A stretch of DNA of 64,000 bases. Origin: Rhizobium sp. P32RR-XVIII (GTDB lineage: Bacteria; Pseudomonadota; Alphaproteobacteria; Rhizobiales; Rhizobiaceae). Of the stretch, positions 29,812 through 38,424 are shown in pieces. A model generated the notes under the pieces. It saw only the letters and a program-made list of their open reading frames with translations. It was not told where the DNA came from and made no database searches. Each line of letters opens with the position of its first letter. Position 1 is the stretch's first letter. A program made the position numbers and the translations under genes. The DNA is taken from NCBI RefSeq assembly GCF_012641395.1, contig NZ_JABAIH010000001.1, positions 496,001-560,000 of the forward strand. Reading direction: 5' to 3'.

Positions 29812-30879
29812 GTGGACATGAAGAACGGACACGAGCGCGAAGTTATTATCGAACGGCGCGGTACGGCGGGCATCATCCGGCTCAATCGGCCGCGGGCGTT
29901 GAACAGCCTGACGCTCGACATGGTGCGCATGATCGATACGGCGCTCGACGAATTTGCGGATGACGATGGGATTGCAAGCGTGGTCGTGGCCGGCGAGGGC
30001 GAGCGCGGCTTCTGCGCCGGCGGCGATATTCGTGTCCTTCACGAAAGCGGGCGTTCCAATTCCGGTTTGGCAGAGACGTTCTGGCGCGAAGAATTTACAC
30101 TCAACCATCGCATCGCCAACTACGCAAAGCCCTATATCGCGCTGATGGACGGCATCACCATGGGCGGCGGCGTCGGACTTTCTGCCCATGGGCGGCACCG
30201 TATTGCGACCGAGCGGACGAGGCTTGCGATGCCGGAAACCGGGATCGGATATTTCCCGGATGTCGGAGCGACCTGGCTACTGCCGCGTATGCCCGGCGAA
30301 ACGGGAACATGGGCCGGACTGACGGGCCTGGAGCTGAACGCTGCAGACGCCATCTACGCCGGCCTCGCGGATTTTCAGATCCCGTCTTCGCGGCTGCCGC
30401 ACGTCATCGATGCATTGGCGCGCATGCCGGCCGGTTCGTCATCAGTGGCCTGCGATGCCTTGCTGAAGCATCTGTCTGAAGAGCCGGGTGAAAGCCGTTT
30501 GCGAAGTGCTCAAGAGCTGATCGACCGCGTCTTCCACTTCGACAGCGTGGAAGACATTGCCGAGGCGCTTGGCGCGGAGCAGGACGCGTTTGCTGTCGAG
30601 TCGCTTCGCGTCTTGAGGACGCGTTCGCCGACCAGCCTGAAACTGACTCTCCGTCTTGTGAGGGAGGGCCGCAACAGCGCCCGTCTCGCGGAGTGCCTGA
30701 ACCGCGAACTGGCCGCCGGCATTCATATGCTGAAGTCCGCGGATTTCTACGAAGGCGTGCGGGCGGCGGTGATCGACAAGGACCGAAATCCAAAATGGTC
30801 GCCGTCGACCCTTGAGGCAGTGGATGCGGATATGATCGCACCGTTCCTCAAACCTCTGGACCGTCCTCTCGCCATTTAG
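29812..30879 (+). CDS. 3-hydroxyisobutyryl-CoA hydrolase-like crotonase
   Basis: 355 residues from GTG 29812 (7 bp after GAGGG) or ATG 29818. A crotonase core (IIRLNRPRALNSLTLDMVRMI, GFCAGGDIRVLHES, MDGITMGGGVGLSAHG, AMPETGIGYFPDVGATWLLPRMPGETG) is followed by a C-terminal half with SPTSLKLTLRLVREGRN typical of the valine-pathway hydrolase family. It would release 3-hydroxyisobutyrate from its CoA ester. Its stop overlaps the convergent helicase gene by 4 bp. Confidence 0.86.
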   Translation: MDMKNGHEREVIIERRGTAGIIRLNRPRALNSLTLDMVRMIDTALDEFADDDGIASVVVAGEGERGFCAGGDIRVLHESGRSNSGLAETFWREEFTLNHRIANYAKPYIALMDGITMGGGVGLSAHGRHRIATERTRLAMPETGIGYFPDVGATWLLPRMPGETGTWAGLTGLELNAADAIYAGLADFQIPSSRLPHVIDALARMPAGSSSVACDALLKHLSEEPGESRLRSAQELIDRVFHFDSVEDIAEALGAEQDAFAVESLRVLRTRSPTSLKLTLRLVREGRNSARLAECLNRELAAGIHMLKSADFYEGVRAAVIDKDRNPKWSPSTLEAVDADMIAPFLKPLDRPLAI

Positions 30880-32936
30880 CGCCACATGCCGCGCATGCGG
30901 GCGCCGACATCGATACGAACCTGGCGCGCCGGCTGTGCGCCAGCGCTGCCGCTCTTGACCTGCGGCCAGCCGCAGACTTCGAAGAATTGCAGCAGCGTGG
31001 CCGGGATAAAGCGCGTGCGCGATGCATAGACGTGCCGGTCGCCCTGCGCATTCTGCCCGTGCGTGAAGAAGCGCTGCGGCACGACGAGATCGAGATTGTC
31101 CTTGGCGCGGGTCATCGCGACATAAAGGAGGCGCCGCTCCTCTTCTATCTCAGCGCTGGTGCCGACGCCTAGGTCGGAGGGTATGCAGCCGTCGACGACG
31201 TTCAACATGAAGACTTTGGTCCACTCCTGTCCCTTGGCCGAGTGGATGGTCGAGAGAATCAAATAGTCCTCGTCGAGCAGCGGCACGCCGGCCTGGTCGC
31301 TTGTCGCATCCGGCGGATCGAGTGTCAGTTCTGTAAGAAAGCGTTCCCGCGAGGGATAGCCACCCGCGATCTGCTCGAGCTGCAGAAGATCGGCCTGACG
31401 CGTCGAGGCATCCTCATGCAGCCGCTCGAGATGCGGCTGGTACCACTCCCGGACAAGGCCGATTTCGGCAGGCCAGCCGGCCTTGCCGGTTTTCAATTCC
31501 TGCATGACTGAAACGAAGGATGTCCAATCCTCACCGGCGCGGGGCGGGGCGGGCATGGCCGCAAGCGCCTGCAGCGGGCTTGGGTCTCCCGCCATCTGAT
31601 CGAGTGCGCGCTGGGCGGTCGAGGGACCGACGCCCGGCAGGATCTGCATCAGCCGGAAGCCGGCAACCCGGTCGCGCGGGTTGAGCGCAAAGCGGAGAGC
31701 GGCCAGCATATCCTTGACGTGCGCGCTGTCGAGAAACTTCAAGCCGCCGAATTTTACGAATGGAATGTTGCGGCGGGTGAGCTCGACTTCCAGCGGGCCG
31801 CTGTGATGCGAGGCTCGAAAGAGCACCGCCTGGCTTTTCAGCCGCGTGCCTTCCTCGCGGTTCTCCAGCACCTTGTCGGCGACATAGCGCGCCTGGTCGG
31901 CCTCGTCGCGCACCGTGACGAGGCGAGGGCGCTCGGCCGATTGCCGCTCCGTCCAGAGGTTCTTGGTAAAGCGCTCCGAGGCAAGATCAATCACGGCATT
32001 GGCCGCAGCAAGGATCGGCTGCGTCGAGCGGTAGTTGCGGTCGAGCGTGACGATATTGGCTGCCGGGCTGAACGACGCGGGGAAATCGAGGATGTTGCGG
32101 ACGGTGGCTGCCCGGAAGGAATAGATCGATTGTGCATCGTCGCCGACGACAGTCAGCCCCTGGCCTTCGGGCTTCAACGCCAGCAGGATAGAAGACTGCA
32201 AGCGGTTCGTGTCCTGATACTCGTCAACGAGCACATGGTCGAAGCGGCTGCCGATATCCTCGGCGATCATTGGTTCGGCAACCATCTGTGCCCAGTAAAG
32301 CAGCAAGTCGTCGTAATCGAGGACGTTCTGGCTCTGCTTGGCCTCGACGTAGGCGGCGAAGAGTTCGCGAAGTTGCTTTTCCCACGCAGCGCACCAAGGG
32401 AACGCGTCCCGCAAAACCAGAGACAGCTCCGTCTCCGAATTCACGGCTCGGGAGTAGATCGCAAGGCAGGTCCCCTTGGTAGGAAAGCGGCTTTCCATCT
32501 TCGAAAAGCCGAGCTCGTGACGAACAAGGTTCATCAGATCGGCGCTGTCTTCCCGGTCGTGGATGGTGAAGGCGGGGTCGACCCCGATCTGCTCGGCATA
32601 ATCGCGAAGCAGCCGCGCGCCAATCCCATGAAAGGTACCGCTCCAGGCAAGCGCATCGGCCATGATGCCGGAATTGGCGCCGAGAACCTGGGTACAGATT
32701 CGCTCGACGCGGCGCGCCATCTCTGAAGCCGCCCGGCGGGAAAAGGTCATGAGCAGGATGCGGCGCGGGTCGGCACCTTTGACGATCAGATGCGCAACCC
32801 GGTGCGCCAGCGTGTTCGTCTTGCCGGACCCGGCACCGGCGATGACCAGCAGCGGGCCAGCAATATGGCTGCCCTCGGCAAGCGTGCCGTGTTCGACCGC
32901 CATGCGCTGCTGTGGATTGAGTTTTTCGAGATACAT
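30876..32936 (-). CDS. UvrD/PcrA-like superfamily 1 ATP-dependent helicase
   Basis: 686 residues from the ATG at 32936 (MYLEKLNPQQRMAVEHG); the frame extends to a TTG at 33020. SF1A motifs are all present: Q motif, Walker A VIAGAGSGKTNTLAHRVA, Walker B VLVDEYQDTN, VGDDAQSIYSFRAA, YRSTQPIL, TIHSAKGQEWTKVFMLN and RRLLYVAMTRAKDNL. It is a 3'-5' DNA helicase likely acting in repair or recombination. The C-terminal tail is short and basic. Confidence 0.9.
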   Translation of the reverse strand: MYLEKLNPQQRMAVEHGTLAEGSHIAGPLLVIAGAGSGKTNTLAHRVAHLIVKGADPRRILLMTFSRRAASEMARRVERICTQVLGANSGIMADALAWSGTFHGIGARLLRDYAEQIGVDPAFTIHDREDSADLMNLVRHELGFSKMESRFPTKGTCLAIYSRAVNSETELSLVLRDAFPWCAAWEKQLRELFAAYVEAKQSQNVLDYDDLLLYWAQMVAEPMIAEDIGSRFDHVLVDEYQDTNRLQSSILLALKPEGQGLTVVGDDAQSIYSFRAATVRNILDFPASFSPAANIVTLDRNYRSTQPILAAANAVIDLASERFTKNLWTERQSAERPRLVTVRDEADQARYVADKVLENREEGTRLKSQAVLFRASHHSGPLEVELTRRNIPFVKFGGLKFLDSAHVKDMLAALRFALNPRDRVAGFRLMQILPGVGPSTAQRALDQMAGDPSPLQALAAMPAPPRAGEDWTSFVSVMQELKTGKAGWPAEIGLVREWYQPHLERLHEDASTRQADLLQLEQIAGGYPSRERFLTELTLDPPDATSDQAGVPLLDEDYLILSTIHSAKGQEWTKVFMLNVVDGCIPSDLGVGTSAEIEEERRLLYVAMTRAKDNLDLVVPQRFFTHGQNAQGDRHVYASRTRFIPATLLQFFEVCGWPQVKSGSAGAQPARQVRIDVGARMRGMWR

Positions 32937-33029
32937 CCAGCCGTCCGGTTGGCGCCGTGCGGAATCGCGCACGGACAGGTTAGGTGTTCCTTGAATGTTC
33001 TTGATTGTGATTCCTGTCAAGCACGTGCT

Positions 33030-33299
33030 TTAGTCGTCAAAGTCGGACATGACTTGCCGGCGCACGAGCTTGAGGCTGCGATCCGGCTGGAGGATGTATG
33101 TTTCCTCTATCCGGTTGCCGCTTGAATCGTGAAAAGTGTTATAGACGGCGCTGCCAACCGGCGACTTCGTCAGTTTCGTTCGCGGCTGGCCGCCATACGT
33201 GATGCTGCCGGGGATCGGCTCAAGCTCATTCGCCGTATCCGACGACGTGCAGCTGCAGAGCAGAAACCCTACGAGGATAGCCGAAACGACCACTTTCAT
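33030..33299 (-). CDS. Small lipoprotein
   Basis: 89 residues with a type II signal peptide: MKVVVSAILVGFLLCSC, in which LLCSC provides the lipobox cysteine. The mature part (about 73 residues) has NRIEETYILQPDRSLKLVRRQVMSDFDD at the end and no family I recognise. The start is preceded by GGAGG. Probably membrane-anchored in the periplasm. Confidence 0.72.
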   Translation of the reverse strand: MKVVVSAILVGFLLCSCTSSDTANELEPIPGSITYGGQPRTKLTKSPVGSAVYNTFHDSSGNRIEETYILQPDRSLKLVRRQVMSDFDD

Positions 33300-33452
33300 T
33301 GAATTGCCTCCACCGCTGTTTCACTAGATATCGCAAAGGTCGGCCAGAGCAAAGTACAGCCTCAAATCTCCATTGCTCACGGTTGCTTCCCCGTGGGCAT
33401 GCAACGAAAAGCCATGCCGGGCGTTAGGGATTATTAGCGGTGGAGATCCCCT

Positions 33453-33713
33453 ATGGTACTTCCGTTTGAACCCTGGAACGCCCAGGAAGGCTGCGCCGAA
33501 GGACATGGCAACTCAGCAACGAAAGCCTCGGTGGAAAGCGCCCTCCACGCCGCCCGCGACCTGAATGTCGACCAGGTCACTGTGATGATTGTCGGCTCTT
33601 ATGTTGTTTTGGAGGGCATCGTGCAACGGGAAGGCGACGATGATCGCGCTGTCGTGATCGCAGAGGAGGTCGTCGGCAAGGGTCACGTCAAGAGCCGCCT
33701 GCTGCGGCAGTAA
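33453..33713 (+). CDS. Small BON-domain-like protein
   Basis: 86 residues from ATG 33453 preceded by GGAGAT. The second half resembles a single BON module: SALHAARDLNVDQVTVMIVGSYVVLEGIVQREGDDDRAVVIAEEVVGKGHVKSRLL, the usual alpha-beta-beta-alpha-beta pattern with GxV..L.G.V. BON domains bind membranes or associate with envelope and stress proteins. There is no signal peptide. Confidence 0.68.
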   Translation: MVLPFEPWNAQEGCAEGHGNSATKASVESALHAARDLNVDQVTVMIVGSYVVLEGIVQREGDDDRAVVIAEEVVGKGHVKSRLLRQ

Positions 33714-33778
33714 CTGGTGAACGGAACCAAAACCACGTCTGGCGTGTTGACTGCCTGATTTCAACGCTGGAGACTGTC

Positions 33779-34039
33779 ATGAGGACGATTTTCCGTTTGG
33801 CCATTCCCGCCTTCCTTGCTGCATTGGCGGTATTTAGCTCTCCCGCCTATGCTTCCCTTGAGGGCGACGTGGGGTACTACTCCGCGCTGCCGCAGGATCA
33901 GATTGCACTGAACGAATTTATCGACTCTCCTGGCTGTGCTCCGGTCGAAGCGCATTATCTTCCATCCTTCATCCGCGCGCCGGACGGAACAATTATCGGC
34001 GTCGGCTATATCGAGATGGAAGGCGGTAACGACTGCTGA
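33779..34039 (+). CDS. Small secreted hypothetical protein
   Basis: 86 residues with a clear Sec signal peptide (MRTIFRLAIPAFLAALAVFSSPAYA, cleavage after AYA). The mature 61 residues contain two cysteines (GCAP and the C-terminal NDC) that could pair, and IIGVGYIEMEGG. It has some likeness to small rhizobial periplasmic DUF1236-type segments, but I do not assign it. Confidence 0.62.
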   Translation: MRTIFRLAIPAFLAALAVFSSPAYASLEGDVGYYSALPQDQIALNEFIDSPGCAPVEAHYLPSFIRAPDGTIIGVGYIEMEGGNDC

Positions 34040-34116
34040 AGGAGCTGTCGTTCGCGATAATGGATTGCCACGTCGTTTTGACGGATAGCAGCGGTGGCAA
34101 GCGCGTCGTGCGCTCG

Positions 34117-34359
34117 TCAGTGAAGCTTGAGCTTGGCTTCTTCCGCAGCCGCCAGAAACTCGGCGCGCGCTTCCTCGCAAGTTTTGCGCCCGTCAAGGGC
34201 CGCACGGCAGGTGCTGCGGGCTTTGAGATAGTGCAGGCCGCGGGTGACGGGCCAAAGGTCGGTGAGGCATTTCAATGCATCGAACGGGCCGTTCACGGTT
34301 GTCGCATCGGCGTTTTCGAAGCCGACCTTGATCGGATTGCCCCATCTTTCTGTTGCCAT
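34117..34359 (-). CDS. DUF982 family protein
   Basis: 80 residues matching the rhizobial DUF982 pattern: W-containing start (ERWGNPIKVGFENADATTVNGPFDALKCLTDLWP), then RGLHYLKARSTCRAALDGRKTCEEARAEFLAAAEEAKL. DUF982 proteins are numerous in Rhizobiaceae and of unknown function. It is convergent with the secreted protein gene. Confidence 0.8.
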   Translation of the reverse strand: MATERWGNPIKVGFENADATTVNGPFDALKCLTDLWPVTRGLHYLKARSTCRAALDGRKTCEEARAEFLAAAEEAKLKLH

Positions 34360-34725
34360 AAGCCATTCCTCCTGTGTCTACGCCAAAACGCACACCCGGG
34401 GTCTTCCGTTCCTCTCGCAAGCCCCCCACATAGCCATTGTAGCGGGTTATTTGTTGGCGGCAATCGGGTTTTGATCACCGCGGGCGGCGAACGAGAAATG
34501 CAATTCAGTTCTTGGCGAAAACTGGTGTCGCGACATCTCATCCATTTGGCATATGCCGACAGTAGTACCTTCATCCAAAAGGCGGAGCGGCCCTCATCTT
34601 TGATTACCACCGCAGCGACTATGGCTAGGTCGAGCATGAAAATGTGCAAATTTCCTAAAATGGAAAGCTGATGCAGAATGACATGCAGTATTTCATCTCC
34701 GCGGCAAGTCGAAGAGGAGAGAGCC
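34360..34725. other. Intergenic stretch without a convincing gene
   Basis: Short frames occur on both strands but have no ribosome site and no protein-like composition. The divergent promoters of the DUF982 gene and the Hint-domain gene should lie here. Confidence 0.4.
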
Positions 34726-35661
34726 ATGTCTTCAAGCGAAGAACGGTACTCGCAGCTCAATCATGCGCGGCGTCATTTCCTCGGCCTGGCGGCTGCTACG
34801 GGCGCCAGAATTGCGGCGATGGGTATCGCCGCGTCGACGATATTGCCTTCGTTCAGCGCACAAGCACAGAACGAAGGTAACGGAAACGGTAACGGTAACG
34901 GTAACGGAAACGGTAACGGTAACGGCAACGGCAACGGAAACGGCAACGGCAACGGAAACGGAAACGGTAACGGTAACGGTAACGGTAACGGAAATGGCAA
35001 CGGCCACCGTCCCCCGTGCTTTCTCCGCGGCACCTCTATCTTGACACCGACAGGGGAGATCTGCGTGGAGGATCTTCAGATCGGCGATCTTGTCGGAACC
35101 GCACATGGGCGGGCCATGCCAGTTAAATGGATTGGTCGTACGCTCTATAATCGAAGTGGTCGGTCCTGGAATTCCAACGTCGTCCCGATCCGCATTTCAC
35201 GGCATGCGCTGGATGACCGGACCCCTCATAGGGATCTATATCTCTCCCCCGGCCATGCCCTGTTTATCGATGGTGACCTCATCCTCGCGAAATTCCTCGT
35301 CAATGGGATCTCCATTGTGCCGGCCCCGCCTGCGGACGGGGAGGCGATCGAATACTTCCACGTGATGCTCGAAAGCCATGAAGTGATCCTCGCCGAAGGA
35401 GCGCCCGCCGAGAGTTACCTTCCCGGCGGCGGCAATCACGAACACTTCACGAACTTCGCTGAATTCGCCCGCCTCTATCCCGACAGTCTTGCGATGAAGC
35501 CGTTTGCACCGGTCGTGGGTTTCGAGTCCGGCCGCGATCACCTGAAGGCTCTTCTACGCCTCGGGATGCATCCCTTCGAGCCAGTATCGGACCCGTACGA
35601 GCCAGTACATCGCGCCTACGAGAGACTTGCAGCACGCGCCAAAGAGTTCGCCAGCCTTTGA
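34726..35661 (+). CDS. Tat-exported Hint-domain protein with Gly-Asn repeat linker
   Basis: 311 residues from ATG 34726 after GAGGAGAGAG. The N-terminus carries a twin-arginine signal ([20 protein letters not shown], then SFSAQAQ as cleavage region). Residues 51-92 are 21 consecutive Gly-Asn pairs encoded by a hexanucleotide array. A Hint (hedgehog/intein-like) domain follows, starting with Cys98 in [22 protein letters not shown] and containing [22 protein letters not shown]. Hint domains self-cleave or ligate proteins; in bacteria they often occur in secreted proteins. No C-terminal extein is obvious beyond about 100 residues. The function of the whole is unknown. Confidence 0.82.
   Translation: MSSSEERYSQLNHARRHFLGLAAATGARIAAMGIAASTILPSFSAQAQNEGNGNGNGNGNGNGNGNGNGNGNGNGNGNGNGNGNGNGNGNGNGHRPPCFLRGTSILTPTGEICVEDLQIGDLVGTAHGRAMPVKWIGRTLYNRSGRSWNSNVVPIRISRHALDDRTPHRDLYLSPGHALFIDGDLILAKFLVNGISIVPAPPADGEAIEYFHVMLESHEVILAEGAPAESYLPGGGNHEHFTNFAEFARLYPDSLAMKPFAPVVGFESGRDHLKALLRLGMHPFEPVSDPYEPVHRAYERLAARAKEFASL
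34876..35001 (+). repeat. Hexanucleotide tandem repeat, 21 units of GGNAAC
   Basis: 21 units of GGTAAC, GGAAAC or GGCAAC (one GGAAAT) encode (Gly-Asn)21 in frame. Unit gain or loss would change linker length without a frameshift. Confidence 0.95.
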
Positions 35662-35944
35662 TCATCGATCTTGGTTTAAGATTCAATTGAAAGGAGCGCA
35701 TGCCCATCTTCAGAAAAAATCAATTGCTGAAATTCATGCGGAGCTTGAGCGAGAGCTGATCAAGAATGGCGGAGCGCTCGACTATGATGATCTGACAAAT
35801 CACCTTAGCGACAACGCCTACCTCTATTACATGCATCACCGCCGAGGATGGGCTAATAAATATCTCCGCGAAATTCGAAACACGGGATACGTTTTGATCA
35901 TGCTGGTAGGCGCTCTGTCTTTGCGAGCATACGGCATTTTGTGA
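35627..35944 (+). CDS. Doubtful small protein with C-terminal membrane segment
   Basis: A frame of up to 105 residues overlapping the end of the Hint gene by 35 bp. The central part (KKSIAEIHAELERELIKNGGALDYDDLTNHLSDNAYLYYMHHRRGWANKYL) is protein-like and the end is hydrophobic (YVLIMLVGALSLRAYGIL). No good ribosome site fits its ATG; a TTG at about 35687 might be the start. The remaining 350 bp up to the tRNA shows nothing else. Confidence 0.3.
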   Translation: MQHAPKSSPAFDHRSWFKIQLKGAHAHLQKKSIAEIHAELERELIKNGGALDYDDLTNHLSDNAYLYYMHHRRGWANKYLREIRNTGYVLIMLVGALSLRAYGIL

Positions 35945-36012
35945 TTTGCCGCGAAGCGTCCGGGACGTGACTCGCCGGAGTACACCGTCATCCCTTTGAT
36001 TTTTGTGAAAAC

Positions 36013-36087
36013 TGGTGCTGCCGAGTGGGATTGAACCACCGACCTCACCCTTACCAAGGGTGTGCTCTACCACTGAGCTACGGCAGC
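36013..36087 (-). tRNA. tRNA-Thr (anticodon GGT)
   Basis: 75 nt including CCA. Acceptor GCTGCCG pairs with CGGCAGC, D arm GCTCAGTGGTAGAGC, anticodon stem-loop CACCC-TTGGTAA-GGGTG giving GGT, and a T arm with TTCAATC loop. All arms fold canonically. Confidence 0.97.
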
Positions 36088-36239
36088 AGGACCAGCACGC
36101 GTGAGCCGAACGGCTGCATTGCGTGAACGGGGGGCCTATTGCCACAGCTTCTCGATAAGCGCAAGTCGCAAATTCCAACTTCGCATGTATTAACGGCTAA
36201 GCTCTTTTTGCGCAGGGCGGAATCCGTTAAACATGGCGC

Positions 36240-36434
36240 ATGGATGACAATACCGAAAAAGCCGCGAAAGGCCGCAAGGCCATGATCGAAGAACAGGCGA
36301 AGCTGCGCCGGGAGCGCGCCGCCGAAAAGCTTCGCGAAAACCTCGCCCGCCGCAAGCACCAGACGCGGGCCCGCCGCGCCGGACAGGAGGATGAGACAAG
36401 TGGGCTTCCTGCCGCAAAAATGGACGAATCGTAA
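36240..36434 (+). CDS. Small charged hypothetical protein upstream of murA
   Basis: 64 residues, almost entirely Lys, Arg, Glu and Ala (KAAKGRKAMIEEQAKLRRERAAEKLRENLARRKHQTRARRAGQ), a long amphipathic helix with probable nucleic-acid or ribosome affinity. It lies 104 bp before murA on the same strand. I do not know its role. Confidence 0.6.
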   Translation: MDDNTEKAAKGRKAMIEEQAKLRRERAAEKLRENLARRKHQTRARRAGQEDETSGLPAAKMDES

Positions 36435-36538
36435 TGTTCGCTCCGCTGCGAATTGAAGCGTGTTCGAAATTCGTCTAGAGACCTCCATCCCTTTTGAGGC
36501 AGAACTTTCAGAAAGGCGGGCACAGCCCGTAAGCCCCC

Positions 36539-37831
36539 ATGGATCGTATCAGAATTGTCGGCGGCAATGAGCTCAATGGCATCATTCCGATTTCCGGCGC
36601 CAAGAATGCCGCCTTGCCGCTGATGATCGCCTCGCTGTTGACCAGCGACACGCTGACGCTCGAAAACGTTCCGCATCTGGCCGATGTCGAACTGCTGATG
36701 CGCATCCTCGGCAATCACGGCGTCGACGTCGCCGTCAACGGCCGTCGCGAGCGCCAGGAGGACTCCTATGCGCGCACTATCCATTTCACCTGCCGCACCA
36801 TCGTCGATACGACGGCTTCCTACGAGCTGGTTTCGAAGATGCGCGCTTCCTTCTGGGTGATCGGGCCTCTCCTGGCACGCGAGGGCCACTGCCGCGTTTC
36901 GCTGCCGGGCGGTTGCGCCATTGGCACGCGTCCGGTGGACCTTTTCCTCGAAGGACTGGCAGCGCTTGGCGCAAACCTTGAAATCGACGGCGGCTATGTC
37001 AATGCGACGGCCCCGTCCGGCGGGCTGATCGGCACGCGCTACACCTTTCCGAAGGTTTCCGTCGGCGCGACGCACGTGATGATGATGGCGGCAACCCTTG
37101 CACGCGGCACGACGGTCATCGGCAATGCCGCGCGTGAGCCTGAAGTCGTCGACCTCGCCAACTGCCTGAATGCCATGGGCGCGAAAATTTCCGGGCACGG
37201 CACCTCGACGATTACCATCGAGGGCGTGTCGTCGCTCTCGGGCGCACGCCACCGCGTTCTGCCGGATCGCATCGAGACCGGCACCTATGCAATGGCCGTT
37301 GCGATGGCCGGCGGCGACGTCGTTCTTGAGAATACCGACACGGCGCTGCTCGAAACAGCGCTGGAAACGATCCGCCGCGCAGGCGCCGAAATTTCGCCGA
37401 CCAACAACGGCATCCGCGTCAGGCGCAATGGCGCTGCCATCAAGCCGGTGGACGTCGTGACCGATCCGTTCCCAGGCTTCCCGACCGACCTGCAAGCGCA
37501 GTTCATGGCGCTGATGACACGCTCTTCCGGCATTTCGCACGTGACGGAAACGATCTTCGAAAACCGCTTCATGCATGTGCAGGAGCTTGCCCGCCTCGGC
37601 GCGAAAATCTCGCTTTCCGGTCAGACGGCGAAGATCGAGGGCGTCCAGCGGCTGAAAGGCGCACCTGTGATGGCGACCGATCTTCGTGCTTCTGTTTCGC
37701 TGGTGATCGCCGGTCTTGCCGCCGAAGGAGAGACCGTGGTTTCACGCGTCTATCATCTCGATCGCGGCTTCGAGCGGCTGGAAGCAAAGCTCACCCGCTG
37801 CGGGGCGATCGTCGAGCGCGTCAGCGAATAA
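36539..37831 (+). CDS. murA: UDP-N-acetylglucosamine 1-carboxyvinyltransferase MurA
   Basis: 430 residues starting [34 protein letters not shown]. The catalytic cysteine (residue 126) is in [16 protein letters not shown], and the conserved [18 protein letters not shown] and [16 protein letters not shown] end segments are present. It adds enolpyruvate from PEP to UDP-GlcNAc, the first committed step of peptidoglycan synthesis and the fosfomycin target (the Cys is retained). It heads the rhizobial murA-DUF2948-hisD block. Confidence 0.97.
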   Translation: MDRIRIVGGNELNGIIPISGAKNAALPLMIASLLTSDTLTLENVPHLADVELLMRILGNHGVDVAVNGRRERQEDSYARTIHFTCRTIVDTTASYELVSKMRASFWVIGPLLAREGHCRVSLPGGCAIGTRPVDLFLEGLAALGANLEIDGGYVNATAPSGGLIGTRYTFPKVSVGATHVMMMAATLARGTTVIGNAAREPEVVDLANCLNAMGAKISGHGTSTITIEGVSSLSGARHRVLPDRIETGTYAMAVAMAGGDVVLENTDTALLETALETIRRAGAEISPTNNGIRVRRNGAAIKPVDVVTDPFPGFPTDLQAQFMALMTRSSGISHVTETIFENRFMHVQELARLGAKISLSGQTAKIEGVQRLKGAPVMATDLRASVSLVIAGLAAEGETVVSRVYHLDRGFERLEAKLTRCGAIVERVSE

Positions 37832-37833
37832 AG

Positions 37834-37857
37834 AAGAGGCGTTCATAGCCTCTTTAT
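37834..37857 (+). terminator. Short hairpin after murA, possible terminator
   Basis: AAGAGGC and GCCTCTT pair around GTTCATA directly after the murA stop, followed by TTATCC. The stem is only 7 bp and the T run is weak. Confidence 0.45.
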
Positions 37858-37948
37858 CCCGGTTGCGCATTCCGCCGAGGCATCCTATTTCCGTTGTCTG
37901 ACGCATCACCATCCAGGTGGTGCCAGATAGAACCGGGGTTTTGCCTGC

Positions 37949-38386
37949 ATGACGGATCTGAAGCTTCTTGCGCTCGACAATGAAGATCTTGCGGTGGTCT
38001 CCGCCCACATGCAGGATAGCGTTTTCAAGGTCGGCGACATGGCCTGGTCGCCGCGCGATGGGCAGTTTTCGATTGCTGCCAACCGCTTCGTCTGGGAAGA
38101 GGCTATCAGGAAGCGCAAAGGCTTCGAGCGCCGTCGGGCGGCTCTGGTGTTCAAGCGCGTCCTGGCTGTCCGTTCCACGGGTATTAATCGCAGGCGGCGC
38201 GACGAGGTGCTTTCTCTGCTGTCCGTTGCCTTCGAGCAGAAGGGCGAGGGGCCAGAAGGCACGATCGAGCTGACGCTTGCCGGCGAGGCTGAGATCGTTC
38301 TCGACGTCGAATGCATCGAGGCGGCGCTTGCGGATATCGGCGGAGCATGGGAAACCGCCTCCAAGCCGCGCCACCCGGGCGCATGA
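37949..38386 (+). CDS. DUF2948 family protein
   Basis: 145 residues: LKLLALDNEDLAVVSAHMQDSVFKVGDMAWSPRDGQFSIAANRFVWEE is characteristic of the alphaproteobacterial DUF2948 family, always found near murA and hisD. Function unknown. It lies 38 bp upstream of hisD, probably in the same operon. Confidence 0.85.
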   Translation: MTDLKLLALDNEDLAVVSAHMQDSVFKVGDMAWSPRDGQFSIAANRFVWEEAIRKRKGFERRRAALVFKRVLAVRSTGINRRRRDEVLSLLSVAFEQKGEGPEGTIELTLAGEAEIVLDVECIEAALADIGGAWETASKPRHPGA

Positions 38387-38424
38387 AGACTCTCCTTGTG
38401 TCTTATTGAGAAGGAATAGCTGCG

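Noticed and set aside
34501..34671. 57-residue plus-strand frame upstream of the Hint gene
   Set aside because: No ribosome site and Ser/Thr/Met-rich low-quality composition.
34876..35001. Repeat array considered as CRISPR
   Set aside because: Units are 6 bp without spacers and encode Gly-Asn in frame within a protein gene.
36227..37576. A 449-codon minus-strand frame across murA
   Set aside because: Antisense to a complete murA; composition is that of a shadow frame.
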